Below, one piece after another: positions 39,757 through 48,735 of a stretch of DNA of 64,000 bases. The DNA is taken from contig NZ_JAGKTC010000002.1 of NCBI RefSeq assembly GCF_017939625.1, positions 186,629 through 250,628 on the forward strand. Reading direction: 5' to 3'. This DNA is from Pseudoxanthomonas helianthi (lineage in GTDB: Bacteria > Pseudomonadota > Gammaproteobacteria > Xanthomonadales > Xanthomonadaceae). The position numbers and the translations under genes were made by a program. Positions within the stretch are counted from its first letter, which is position 1; each line of letters begins with the position of its first letter. The notes beneath the pieces are model-generated. The model was not told the DNA's origin. It ran no database searches and saw only the letters and a program-made list of their open reading frames with translations.

Positions 39757-39919
39757 TCAATCTCCCAGCGAGGTCATCGGCCTACGTCCACAACCGGCCG
39801 CAAGCGCGGGCTGTTGGCGCGCTGCGGGGCGCTTCGATAGCGCCGCCTGGCCAATGCTTTCGCGGCGCGATCGAGACAGGACATCCGCGCAGTCTAGCGG
39901 TTCGGGTCGCCGCCGCGGA

Positions 39920-41164
39920 TCAAATCGCTGCGGCCAGCTTGAAGATCGGCAGGTACATGCCGATGACCATCGCGCCGACCACGATGCCGAGGAAGATCAT
40001 GATCAGCGGCTCGATCAGGCTGGCCAGCGCGTCGACCGCGTTGTTGACCTCCTGCTCGTAATACTCGGCCACCTTAAACAGCATGGTATCCAGTGCACCG
40101 GCTTCCTCGCCGATCGCGGTCATCTGGATGACCATGTGCGGGAACAAGTTGACCTGTTTCATCGACATGTTCAGCGGATAGCCCACCGCCACGTCCTCGC
40201 GGATGCGATGCACCGCCTTTTCGTAGACCGTGTTGCCGGTCGCGCCGGCCACGGTCTCCAGCGATTCGACCAGCGGCACGCCGGAACGGAAGGTCGTCGC
40301 CAGGGTGCGGGTGAAACGGGCAATGGCCGCGTTGTGCATCACCTCGCCGATGATCGGCATCTTCAGGATCATCCGGTCGAGGAAATGCTGGAAGCCGGGC
40401 GAACGCTTCTTGAAGAAGATGAAGGAGACAATGCCACCGATCAGGACCGCCGCCGCCAGCCACCACCAGCTGACCATGAAGCGCGAGGCCGCGACGATCA
40501 TCTTGGTGAACGCCGGCAGGTCTGCGCCGAAGCTCTTGAACACCGCCTCGAACTGCGGCACCACGAAGATCAGCAGGATCGCGCTGACCAGGATCGCCAC
40601 CACGACCACCATGGCCGGGTAGAACAGCGCCTTCTTGATCTTGCCCTTCAGGGCCTCGGTGTTTTCCTTGTAGGTGGCGATAGTGTCCAGCACCGTCTCC
40701 AGCACGCCCGAACTTTCGCCGGCCCGCACCAGGTTGCGGTACAGCTCGTCGAACTGCACCGGGTGCTTGCTGATCGACTCGTACAGCGAATTGCCGCCTT
40801 CGATGTCGGCGCGGATTTCGCCGATCATCTTCTTCATCTTCTCGTTCTTCTGGCCGCCGCCGATTATTTCGAGAGCGGTCACGATAGGCACGCCGGATTT
40901 CATCATCGTCGCCATCTGGCGGCTGAAGAAGGCGATGTCCTTGGGTTTGATGGTCGCGCCGAAGCCGCCCAGAAATGGCTTGGGCTTGGTTTTGATCACG
41001 CCCGGGGTGATGCCCTGGCGGCGCAACTCGGCGCGCAGCAGGTTCGGGTTCTTGGCCTGCTGTTCGCCCTTCATCTTGACGCCGCGCTTGTCGACGCCTT
41101 CCCAGACGTACAGTTCGAGCGGGTTGATGGCGGCCTGTTTCGCGGCCGTGCGGGTGACGCCCAT
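39920..41164 (-). CDS. pilC: Type IV pilus inner-membrane platform protein PilC
   Basis: 414-aa member of the type II secretion F family. Two repeated cytoplasmic helical domains: KDIAFFSRQMATMMKSGVPIVTALEIIGGGQKNEKMKKMIGEIRADIEGGNSLYESIS and RFTRTLATTFRSGVPLVESLETVAGATGNTVYEKAVHRIREDVAVGYPLNMSM, with three membrane helices, the last near the C-terminus (LIEPLIMIFLGIVVGAMVIGMYLPIFKL). It couples the PilB/PilT motors to the pilus rod. 163 bp upstream of pilD; no pilA between it and pilB. Confidence 0.96.
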   Translation of the reverse strand: MGVTRTAAKQAAINPLELYVWEGVDKRGVKMKGEQQAKNPNLLRAELRRQGITPGVIKTKPKPFLGGFGATIKPKDIAFFSRQMATMMKSGVPIVTALEIIGGGQKNEKMKKMIGEIRADIEGGNSLYESISKHPVQFDELYRNLVRAGESSGVLETVLDTIATYKENTEALKGKIKKALFYPAMVVVVAILVSAILLIFVVPQFEAVFKSFGADLPAFTKMIVAASRFMVSWWWLAAAVLIGGIVSFIFFKKRSPGFQHFLDRMILKMPIIGEVMHNAAIARFTRTLATTFRSGVPLVESLETVAGATGNTVYEKAVHRIREDVAVGYPLNMSMKQVNLFPHMVIQMTAIGEEAGALDTMLFKVAEYYEQEVNNAVDALASLIEPLIMIFLGIVVGAMVIGMYLPIFKLAAAI

Positions 41165-41293
41165 GGTCTGTCTCCTTCACCGGCTCCCCGGCCGGTTCGG
41201 CTGAGGCCGATGTTAGCCGGAAAATGGAATGGGAGAAGGTTTTCCGGTCACGGACGGTGTGAATCCGCCGGTTGCGTCACGAACCCACAGGGC

Positions 41294-43027
41294 CTATTCC
41301 TTGGTGACGCGGTTGATCTCGGCCAGGCTGGTGATGCCTTCGCGGACCTTCCGCAGGGCCGACTGGCGCAGGTCGGCGACCCCGGCGGCTTGTGCCGCCT
41401 CTTCCAGCTGCTGCACGCTGCCGCCTTCCAGCACGATGGACTGGATCCGCTCGGTCATCGGCATCACCTGGTAGATGCCGGTGCGGCCCTTGTAGCCCTC
41501 GGTGCATTCGTCGCAGCCGACCGGCTCGAACAGGGTCAGGCCGGCATCGACCTCGGCTTGGGTAAAGCCTTCGGCCAGCAGGGCGTGCGCGGGCAGGTCC
41601 ATCGGCCGCTTGCAGCGGTTGCACAGGCAGCGGGCCAGGCGCTGGGCGATGACCAGGGTCACCGAACTGATGATGTTGTACGGGGCCACGCCCATGTTCA
41701 TCAAACGGGCGATGGTCTGCGGCGCGTCGTTGGTGTGCAGGGTGGACAGCACCATGTGGCCGGTCTGCGCGGCCTTGATCGCGATTTCGGCGGTTTCCAG
41801 GTCGCGGATTTCGCCGACCATGATCACGTCCGGGTCCTGGCGCAGGAAGCTGCGCAGGGCGGCGGCGAAGGTCATGCCGCGCTTCACGTTCATCTGCACC
41901 TGGTTGATGCCCGGCATGCGGATTTCGACCGGGTCCTCGACCGTGGAGATGTTGCGGTGCTCGTCGTTGAGGATGCCCAGCGCGGTGTACAGCGACACGG
42001 TCTTGCCCGAGCCGGTCGGGCCGGTGACCAGGACCATGCCGTAGGGCTTCTCGATCGCCTTCAGGAACAGCGCCTTCTGCTCGTGCTCGTAGCCCAGCTT
42101 GTCGATGCCCAGGCGCGCCGCGCTGCCGTCGAGGATGCGGAGCACCACCTTTTCGCCGAACAGGGTCGGCAGGGTGCTGACGCGGAAGTCGATCTGCCGG
42201 GTCTTGGACAGGTTCAGCTTGATGCGGCCGTCCTGCGGGACGCGCTTCTCGGCGATGTCCAACTGGGCCATGACCTTCAGGCGCGCGGCGATGCGCGGGC
42301 TGAGCTTGTTCGGCACCTTGGCCACGGTCTTGAGCAGGCCGTCGATGCGCTGGCGCACCCGGTAGTCGGTTTCGTAGGGCTCGAAATGGATATCCGAAGC
42401 GCCGCGCTTGATCGCGTCCACCAGCACCTTGTTGACGAACTTGACCACCGGGGTGTCGTCGCCCTTGGCGTCGATGCCGGTATCGCCGGCCGCATTCAGG
42501 TCGTCGTCGCCGCCGCTTATGTCGAGCCCTTCGACGCCATCCTCGCCCAGCCCGCCCGATAGCATGTCGGAGTTGTGCTGCCATTGATCCAGGCTGCGCT
42601 GCAGCAATTCGGCATCGACCAGGATCGGTTCCACTGCCAGGTTGGTGTGGAACTGGATGTCGTCTAGCGCCTGGGTGTCGGTCGGGTCGGCCAGGCCGAC
42701 GAAGACGCGGTTGCCGCGGCGGAACAACGGCAGGGCACGGTGCTTCTGCAGCAGCTCCTCGCTGACCAGCTTGATCGCCGACTGGGCCGGGTCGAAGGCG
42801 CTGATGTCGAACAGTGGGATGCCGAATTCGATGGAGTTGGCCGTAGCCAGCTGCAGCGACGTCACCCGCTTGTTCTGGGCCAGCCAAGTGCCCAGCGGCG
42901 TGCGCGCCTGGGTCGCGGCGGCCATCGCCTCGCGCGCGGCGGCTTCGTCCAGCGCGCCGTCCAGCACCAGGCGCCGGGCAATGCCGGTAATGCCGACCAG
43001 ATTGGCGTTGGAGACGACTGCACTCAT
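41294..43027 (-). CDS. pilB: Type IV pilus extension ATPase PilB
   Basis: 577-aa hexameric ATPase that powers pilus extension. N-terminal GspE-like domain (about 10-150), then the ATPase core: KRGASDIHFEPYE, Walker A LVTGPTGSGKTVSLYTAL, ISTVEDPVEIRMPGINQVQMN (Asp box), FLRQDPDVIMVGEIRDLETAEIAIKAAQTGHMVLSTLHTN (Walker B and His box) and a zinc tetracysteine CLCNRCKRP...CDECTEGYKGRTGIYQVM. No c-di-GMP-specific statement can be made without alignment. First gene of the minus-strand pilB-C-D-coaE set. Confidence 0.96.
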   Translation of the reverse strand: MSAVVSNANLVGITGIARRLVLDGALDEAAAREAMAAATQARTPLGTWLAQNKRVTSLQLATANSIEFGIPLFDISAFDPAQSAIKLVSEELLQKHRALPLFRRGNRVFVGLADPTDTQALDDIQFHTNLAVEPILVDAELLQRSLDQWQHNSDMLSGGLGEDGVEGLDISGGDDDLNAAGDTGIDAKGDDTPVVKFVNKVLVDAIKRGASDIHFEPYETDYRVRQRIDGLLKTVAKVPNKLSPRIAARLKVMAQLDIAEKRVPQDGRIKLNLSKTRQIDFRVSTLPTLFGEKVVLRILDGSAARLGIDKLGYEHEQKALFLKAIEKPYGMVLVTGPTGSGKTVSLYTALGILNDEHRNISTVEDPVEIRMPGINQVQMNVKRGMTFAAALRSFLRQDPDVIMVGEIRDLETAEIAIKAAQTGHMVLSTLHTNDAPQTIARLMNMGVAPYNIISSVTLVIAQRLARCLCNRCKRPMDLPAHALLAEGFTQAEVDAGLTLFEPVGCDECTEGYKGRTGIYQVMPMTERIQSIVLEGGSVQQLEEAAQAAGVADLRQSALRKVREGITSLAEINRVTKE

Positions 43028-43197
43028 ATGGATGTCCCGTGGATTTCCCCGAAACAGTCTTACGCAAGAATCGGGCCTGCGAGGACTTTAGCGCATGGCC
43101 GCCGCCGCGGAAACGGGCCGCAGGTCACGGACGGAGGCACGAAATGCGGCTTCCCGCTGATGTCGGCGTGGGCGATACTTCCGGTCAAGGGGGCGTC

Positions 43198-44052
43198 ATG
43201 CGCATCAGTGTGGTCATTCCAGCCAAGAACGAAGCCGACGGCTTGCGTCAGACCTTGCCGCGGCTGCGCGCGGCGCAGCCCGGTGCCGAGTTGATCGTCG
43301 TCGACGACGGTTCCACCGACGACACCGCGACGGTCGCCGCCTCGCACGGCGCCACGGTGCTGTCCAGCCCCTACTCGATGGGCAACGGTGCGGCGATCAA
43401 GCGCGGCGCACGTGCCGCCGGGGGCGAAGTGCTGGTGTTCATGGACGCGGATGGCCAGCACGACCCGGCCGAAATCGCGCCACTGGTGGAACGGCTGAGA
43501 CAGGGCTATGACATGGTGGTGGGCGCTCGCGACGGCGACGGCCAGGCTAGTGCGGGCCGCAGCCTCGCCAACCGCTTCTACAATCGCCTGGCCAGCTGGA
43601 TGACCGGTCACCGCGTCGCGGACCTGACCTCAGGGTTCCGTGTCGCGCGCGCGGATCGCTTCCGCGAGTTCCTGCACCTGCTGCCCAATGGATTCAGCTA
43701 TCCGACGACCAGCACCATGGCGTTCTTCCGCAGCGCATATCCCGTGGATTACGTGCCGATCCGGGTGGCGCGGCGGGTGGGCAACAACAGCCATATCCGC
43801 CCGATCAAGGACGGTGTGCGCTTCCTGCTGATCATCTTCAAGATTGCCACGCTGTACTCGCCCCTGAAGTTGTTTGCGCCCGCGGCGATGGTCTTCCTAC
43901 TGCTGGGGATCGGCTGGTACGGATGGACGTTGGCTACCGAAGGCCGTTTCACCAACATGAGCGCCTTGTTGCTTAGCGCGGGCGTCATCGTGTTTCTTAT
44001 TGGCCTGATCTCGGAGCAGATCACGGCACTGACGTATCGCCGGGACCCTTAG
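43198..44052 (+). CDS. Family 2 glycosyltransferase, polyprenyl-phosphate-sugar-synthase-like
   Basis: 284 aa. GT-A domain with VVIPAKNEADGLRQTLPRL, LIVVDDGSTDDTATVAASHGA, GNGAAIKRGARAAGGEVLVFMDADGQHDPAEI (DxD), ADLTSGFRVARADRF; then two membrane helices near the C-terminus (LFAPAAMVFLLLGIGWYGWTL and SALLLSAGVIVFLIGLI). This layout is that of DPM1/ArnC-type enzymes that load a sugar on undecaprenyl phosphate. The donor sugar is not readable. AAGGGGG lies just upstream of the ATG. It is the first gene of the glycan island and precedes a GT4 by 11 bp. Confidence 0.86.
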   Translation: MRISVVIPAKNEADGLRQTLPRLRAAQPGAELIVVDDGSTDDTATVAASHGATVLSSPYSMGNGAAIKRGARAAGGEVLVFMDADGQHDPAEIAPLVERLRQGYDMVVGARDGDGQASAGRSLANRFYNRLASWMTGHRVADLTSGFRVARADRFREFLHLLPNGFSYPTTSTMAFFRSAYPVDYVPIRVARRVGNNSHIRPIKDGVRFLLIIFKIATLYSPLKLFAPAAMVFLLLGIGWYGWTLATEGRFTNMSALLLSAGVIVFLIGLISEQITALTYRRDP

Positions 44053-44063
44053 ATCGGACACGC

Positions 44064-45203
44064 ATGCGTACGTTGCACATCACGCGGAACTTCCCGCCAT
44101 TGCGCGGCGGCATGGAACGATTGAACGCGAAGATGTTCGAAGCCTTGCTGACCCATGACGAGATGTCCGCGTTGATTGGGCCGGCTGGCAGCTCAGGCTT
44201 CGTGAAGCCTGGAACGAACGTCAAAGAACTTCCGAGCGGGGCAACGACGGCAACCATCCTGGCGAGCATCACCAAGGGAATAGCCATGGCGAGGCATGTA
44301 CGCCCCGACGTGGTGTTGGCAGGCAGCGGATTGGCCGCACCAGCGGCGGTGTCGGCGGCGCGCGTCTGCGGAGCGATTCCTGCCGTCTATCTGCACGGGC
44401 TGGACATCATTGCGCCCAGTCGCTTGTATCGTGCCATATGGCTACCATGCATCCGTCGCTGCCAGCGTGTCCTCGTCAATAGTGCAAACACGCGACGACT
44501 CGCGATCGAGGCTGGGGTCCATGCGTCGCGAATCAACATCGTGCATCCGGGGGCCGACTTGCCGGACTCGGATCCCGAAGCACGCGGGCGTTTTCGGGCC
44601 CGATACGGCATCGATGAAGCCACGCCAGTCTTGCTTTCCGTGGGTCGAATGACCACGCGCAAGGGCTTGGCCGAATTCGTGGCCCGTGCATTTCCGGCAA
44701 TCGTAGATGAGCGCCCAGAAACGCAACTCATCATCATTGGCGATGAGGCGATCGATGCCCTGCATCGAGGGACTGGTGCGGGATTTGGGCGGGTCAGGGC
44801 AGCTGCGTTAGAGGCTGGGATCTTGGATTCGGTGCGTTGGCTAGGCCCGTGTAGCGATCGGGAACTGTCGGATGCCTACCGGGGCGCAGATGTACATGTG
44901 TTTCCGATACGCGATATCCCAGGTGATGTCGAAGGCTTCGGCATGGTCGCGATCGAAGCAGCGGCACACGGACTTGCCACCGTTGCGTTCAATGTTGGTG
45001 GCGTATCTGACGCCATCATGGGAGGAGAAAGTGGACACCTTATTTCTGCGGGCGACTATTCGGCATTTGCGAATGCCGTGATTGAAGTGCTTTCGGAAGG
45101 CACGACAAAAATGGCCGCTGAGGCACGAGCCTTCGCCGCAGGTTTTTCGTGGGATCGCTTCGGGGGGGAAGTTGTCGCGGCGTTAGGGCGGCCGGGTGAC
45201 TAG
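44064..45203 (+). CDS. Family 4 glycosyltransferase
   Basis: 379-aa GT-B enzyme. N-terminal domain HITRNFPPLRGGMERLNAKMFEAL and YLHGLDIIAPSRLYRAIWLPCIRRCQRVLVNSANTRRLAIEAGV; C-terminal donor domain PVLLSVGRMTTRKGLAEFVARA, VRWLGPCSDRELSDAYRGADVHVFPIRDIPGDVEGFGMVAIEAAAHGLATVAF, which carries the E-x7-E motif (EGFGMVAIE). Donor and acceptor unknown. Base composition drifts toward lower GC through this gene, in contrast to the pilus genes before it. Confidence 0.88.
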   Translation: MRTLHITRNFPPLRGGMERLNAKMFEALLTHDEMSALIGPAGSSGFVKPGTNVKELPSGATTATILASITKGIAMARHVRPDVVLAGSGLAAPAAVSAARVCGAIPAVYLHGLDIIAPSRLYRAIWLPCIRRCQRVLVNSANTRRLAIEAGVHASRINIVHPGADLPDSDPEARGRFRARYGIDEATPVLLSVGRMTTRKGLAEFVARAFPAIVDERPETQLIIIGDEAIDALHRGTGAGFGRVRAAALEAGILDSVRWLGPCSDRELSDAYRGADVHVFPIRDIPGDVEGFGMVAIEAAAHGLATVAFNVGGVSDAIMGGESGHLISAGDYSAFANAVIEVLSEGTTKMAAEARAFAAGFSWDRFGGEVVAALGRPGD

Positions 45204-45276
45204 CCCGCTGCTTGGATGCCAAGAATGCGAGGGCCGCTCTGCCATCGAGCAATCGAAAGCAACTAAGATAGCGCAG

Positions 45277-46353
45277 CTATAGGCTGCTTGCGGATAGCAG
45301 CGCATCCAACTGCCGGGCGACGCCAGTCCAAGACGGTAATGCACCATAATCAATGCGCTCGGCAGGCAAATGCTCGAGGATGCGTCTTGACAAGTCCGTC
45401 GCGCTGCCGATTTTCGCGAGGAATTTTGGGTCGTCGTGCAGCATCCAACGCACCGGGGCCGTCGCCGTCGCGACCACTGGTATGCCGCATGCCATTGCTT
45501 CGCAGAGTTTTGCGGGGTAACTGTAGCGACCGAATGCGGTATCGGCCGTGATCGTGCAGGAGACGTCCAGCGCATTGAGTAGCACCGGCAGCAATGCGTC
45601 ATCGAGGTAACCTAGCGCAATCACTCCGGGCGCGGCGCGGGCTTCCGCGGGCGGGTGTCCGCTCAGGACCAGGAGCGCATCGGGGCGGCTCTGCCGCACT
45701 TGAGCAAAGCATTCCAGCAAAATATGGGTACCGCGGCTCTCCGTCCAGCTTCCAGAGTAGCCGAGTAGCGGCGCGTCTTGTGGTAGACCGAGGCGCTCAC
45801 GGCAGACGGTCCGCTCCATCGGCACGAAACCAGGATCAGCCGCCATTGGCAAGATTTCTACCGCATGGCCGCTGTGGCGATGCGATTGCAGACGTTGCGC
45901 GAGTTGAGGGCCCGCCGCCGTCACGAGATCCGCGGCACGGACCGATTGTCGCCACTTCCAGTGCAATGGCAGGTTCCAGCGCATGTAGGCTTCGTAGTTG
46001 TCGTAGGCGTCGATCGCGAGCCGCCCGCCGGCATGTTGCGCAAGTCGTTGCGCCAGCCATCCATACCAAGCGTCCGAGCAGCCAACTGTCCAGTCGGGAC
46101 GGAACGCCTGCGCTTCCTGCGTCAACGTCGCCACCAACCGACGTGGCCCTAGCGCAAGTACGTCGTGGCTGGACCAGATCACGCCGTCGCGCTCAAGGGT
46201 AGTAGCTTGTATGCGACGATGGCTGCAAAGCAGTACGCGCACCTCGTGCCCTAGCGTGGCTAGCGCCACCGGGAGGTGGTGGAAACGGCCATATGGCCGT
46301 TCGATCAGATCGCGCTGCTGGGGATGACGCTTGGTGATGAAGAGGATTTTCAA
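45277..46353 (-). CDS. Family 4-like glycosyltransferase
   Basis: 358-aa GT-B protein: MKILFITKRHPQQRDLIERPYGRFHHLPVALATLGHEVRVLL at the N-terminus and APLLGYSGSWTESRGTHILLECFAQVRQSRPDALLVLSG, ALDVSCTITADTAFGRYSYPAKLCEAMACGIPVVATATAPVRWML in the donor domain, where the KLCEAMACGIPVV segment is typical of the family. It appears to start with TTG (complement of 46351-46353), overlapping the stop of the upstream GT as TTGA. Substrates unknown. Confidence 0.82.
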   Translation of the reverse strand: MKILFITKRHPQQRDLIERPYGRFHHLPVALATLGHEVRVLLCSHRRIQATTLERDGVIWSSHDVLALGPRRLVATLTQEAQAFRPDWTVGCSDAWYGWLAQRLAQHAGGRLAIDAYDNYEAYMRWNLPLHWKWRQSVRAADLVTAAGPQLAQRLQSHRHSGHAVEILPMAADPGFVPMERTVCRERLGLPQDAPLLGYSGSWTESRGTHILLECFAQVRQSRPDALLVLSGHPPAEARAAPGVIALGYLDDALLPVLLNALDVSCTITADTAFGRYSYPAKLCEAMACGIPVVATATAPVRWMLHDDPKFLAKIGSATDLSRRILEHLPAERIDYGALPSWTGVARQLDALLSASSL

Positions 46354-47570
46354 GACATGCTCGGAATATGGGCGAGATAATCGCAGATGGCGCTACCCAA
46401 TCGCGCAAGATTGCGATCGCCGTTGGCGAGCAATGCGTCGCGCGCCGGCTGGGGCTGTTGTGAAGAGAGTACTTTTGCGACCTTTCCCGCAAGGTCGGCG
46501 GCATCGCCCGTACGGAAAAAGACCACATCGCCCTGATCGATCTCGAGGTTGACTGGAATGTCGGAAACAACGCATGGGACGCCCAATCCGATCGCTTCGT
46601 ACACGGAACCCCCGCCGGGGCCGCCTTCGAATCGGGTAGGTTGGATGAGTGCCAAACACCCACGGAGCAAGGCTAGCTGATCGCGTTTGGGAATTAGCCC
46701 GAGAAAGTGCGAATATCGCGCGATACCAAGCGATTCGGAGAGGGTTATGAGCTCGCCATAGTGGCGCGGATCGCGGTGATCGATGGGGTCTCCGGTAAGT
46801 AAGAGCTGCAAATCCAGGTCGGGGCGCAGCTTCCGCAGCATCGCGAATGCTCGTAGCGCCGTTGCGTGATCCTTGTGCTTCCAGAAGTGGTTGCATACCG
46901 CCAGATAATGCGGGCCAATCCCGTGGCGTCTGCGCGCGTCGAGGGGGTCGGATTCGAACCACCATTCCCGTGCATATGGCGTGTAAGGTATCGTCAGAAT
47001 TCGGTTGTCCGGGATACCAAGAAAGATTGAAGCATCGTTGGCGGCGGCCCTTGAATTGACGATTACCGCATTCGAATCTTTGGCTATCCTCTCGAATCGG
47101 AGATCACGGTTCCTGCGGATTCGCGCTGAAAATAGATCCGGCATGTGTCGATGCTGAAAGTCGAACAGATAACCGACTCGCGGGATGGGCGACTGGCCGA
47201 GAGGAAGCATGGTCGGAAACACTATGTCGGCGCCGACTTTGGATGCGGTCTCGACAATGCCGCGCCCATTGGCGGTACATGCGATCACTCGGTGACCACT
47301 TGCGATATCGAGTGCGGCTCGTCGCAAAGCGGCTGGACTGCCTGCATCCGTGGCCCCGCGACCACCAGCTTGCCTAAGCCGCCACTGACGCAATCCCGCG
47401 TGGATAGTCCGCCGGACAAGCGAGGGTTGCGGGCACGCAAAGCAGACGTCGAAATTCCGGACTACGCTAGGGTGCAGGATCGCCGTTGCCAGCACCCGAG
47501 CAAGGTCGACGCCGCCGTTCCAGTCGACAAACCCGTGTAGCGGGAAAAGAAGTGACTTGATCTTGCTCAA
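46350..47570 (-). CDS. Family 4 glycosyltransferase
   Basis: 406-aa GT-B protein. YLFDFQHRHMPDLFSARIRRNRDLRFERIAKDSNAVIVNSRAAANDASIF (acceptor half) and HYLAVCNHFWKHKDHATALRAFAMLRKLRPDLDLQLLLTGDPIDHRD, IPKRDQLALLRGCLALIQPTRFEGGPGGGSVYEAIGLGVPCVVSDIPVNLEI (donor half, with an E-x-n-E-like pair). Start is TTG at 47570, with CCAGG a few bases upstream. It is coupled to the next GT by a 4-nt overlap and divergent from the GNAT-WbqC gene by 71 bp. Confidence 0.83.
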   Translation of the reverse strand: MSKIKSLLFPLHGFVDWNGGVDLARVLATAILHPSVVRNFDVCFACPQPSLVRRTIHAGLRQWRLRQAGGRGATDAGSPAALRRAALDIASGHRVIACTANGRGIVETASKVGADIVFPTMLPLGQSPIPRVGYLFDFQHRHMPDLFSARIRRNRDLRFERIAKDSNAVIVNSRAAANDASIFLGIPDNRILTIPYTPYAREWWFESDPLDARRRHGIGPHYLAVCNHFWKHKDHATALRAFAMLRKLRPDLDLQLLLTGDPIDHRDPRHYGELITLSESLGIARYSHFLGLIPKRDQLALLRGCLALIQPTRFEGGPGGGSVYEAIGLGVPCVVSDIPVNLEIDQGDVVFFRTGDAADLAGKVAKVLSSQQPQPARDALLANGDRNLARLGSAICDYLAHIPSMS

Positions 47571-47641
47571 TGCCTGGATTCGCTCGATCCTGTGTGACCT
47601 TCTATGCTATAGCAATTGGGCCGTCATTCCGGGGGACGGGC

Positions 47642-48721
47642 ATGCTGACCGAAGACGAGATTGCCTCCACGCTGGCGCCTCTCAATGGGGGCCACTTCCG
47701 AATCGACGACGTACGTGCTTATGCCCGTAAGCTGCTTGCCCGCGGGAAGGTGGTTTGCGCGCGTGATGGAGACGAGCTGGTTTCGTATGTGCTTTTCTAT
47801 GACGATGGCCCAGAGGCGTTCATATCCATGGTGTGGACGAATCCACGGATGCTCCGTCAGGGATTCGCGACGGCAATTCTTGAAGGGCTGATCCGCAAAA
47901 TAGCGAAGCCAATTGCACTGGAGGTCGACGCCGAGAACGCCGTTGCGCATCGTCTTTACAAGAAGCTCGGGTTCCAGCGTGAATCACGAAACGGTACGCG
48001 TGAGCGTTGGCTGCTCAAGCGCCGTGTCGCGATAATGCAGCCATATTTCTATCCCTATGTGGGATATCTGCAGTTGGTTGACGCGGCCGATTTCTTCGTG
48101 TTCTATGATGATGTCCATTTCATTAAGCGTGGACGCATCCATAGGAACAACATTCTCGTCAACGGTCAGGAACACGGGTTCACCGTGCCGATCGCAGGTG
48201 CGAGCCAGAATAAGCTGATTCTGGAGACTAACCTCCACGACATGGATCGCTGGCGCACTCAATTCCTTAGGCAGCTGACGCATGCCTACAGCAAAGCTCC
48301 ATTCTTTGGAGATGCTATGGGTGTAATCGAAGCTGCGCTCCAATCATCGCCTCGTAGCATTGCTGATCTGGCGATTGCTTCTGTGGTAGGGATACACACA
48401 TACCTGGAGAAGCCGCTTAATTGGGTGCGTTCGTCGGAATTTTCACCTGAAACGCATGGAATGGAAAAATCTCAGCGCTTGATCGAAATTACGAAAAAAT
48501 CGAATGGCTCGCGGTATGTCAATACGCCGGGAGGCAAGAAACTGTACGACAGGCTGCATTTTCTCGAGCATGGAGTAGCGCTGTCTTTCTTGCGGCCCGA
48601 AATAATGGAGTACCGCCAGTATGGGGATTTGTTCGTCCCTGGTTTGTCCGTCATCGACCTGATGATGTTCAATACGCCGGAGCGCATTCGCGACATGATC
48701 GCCAACTACAATATTGAGTAG
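47642..48721 (+). CDS. GNAT N-acyltransferase fused to a WbqC family domain
   Basis: 359 aa. Residues about 1-127 look like a GNAT domain: VSYVLFYDDGPEAFISMVWTNPRMLRQGFATAILEGL (motif A RQGFAT at 72-77) and DAENAVAHRLYKKLGFQRES (motif B). Residues 129-359 match the WbqC family: VAIMQPYFYPYVGYLQLVDAADFFVFYDDVHFIKRGRIHRNNIL, LNWVRSSEF, RLIEITKKSNGSRYVNTPGGKKLYD and FVPGLSVIDLMMFN. WbqC genes occur in O-antigen loci next to amino-sugar genes. N-acylation of perosamine is a possible role but is inference. ATG 47642 follows GGGGGACGG; an ATG at 47570 is in frame but adds an unconserved segment. Confidence 0.8.
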   Translation: MLTEDEIASTLAPLNGGHFRIDDVRAYARKLLARGKVVCARDGDELVSYVLFYDDGPEAFISMVWTNPRMLRQGFATAILEGLIRKIAKPIALEVDAENAVAHRLYKKLGFQRESRNGTRERWLLKRRVAIMQPYFYPYVGYLQLVDAADFFVFYDDVHFIKRGRIHRNNILVNGQEHGFTVPIAGASQNKLILETNLHDMDRWRTQFLRQLTHAYSKAPFFGDAMGVIEAALQSSPRSIADLAIASVVGIHTYLEKPLNWVRSSEFSPETHGMEKSQRLIEITKKSNGSRYVNTPGGKKLYDRLHFLEHGVALSFLRPEIMEYRQYGDLFVPGLSVIDLMMFNTPERIRDMIANYNIE

Positions 48722-48735
48722 ATCTTCTCTCTCGT

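Noticed and set aside
45594-46202. Plus-strand open reading frames within the minus-strand glycosyltransferase genes (also 47145-47540)
   Set aside because: Antisense to credible GT-B genes; composition and lack of motifs indicate shadows.
46940-46972. tRNA-like T-arm (GGTTCGAATCC on the minus strand)
   Set aside because: It lies inside a GT4 gene in frame (WWFESDPLD) and no acceptor, D or anticodon stem can be drawn around it.
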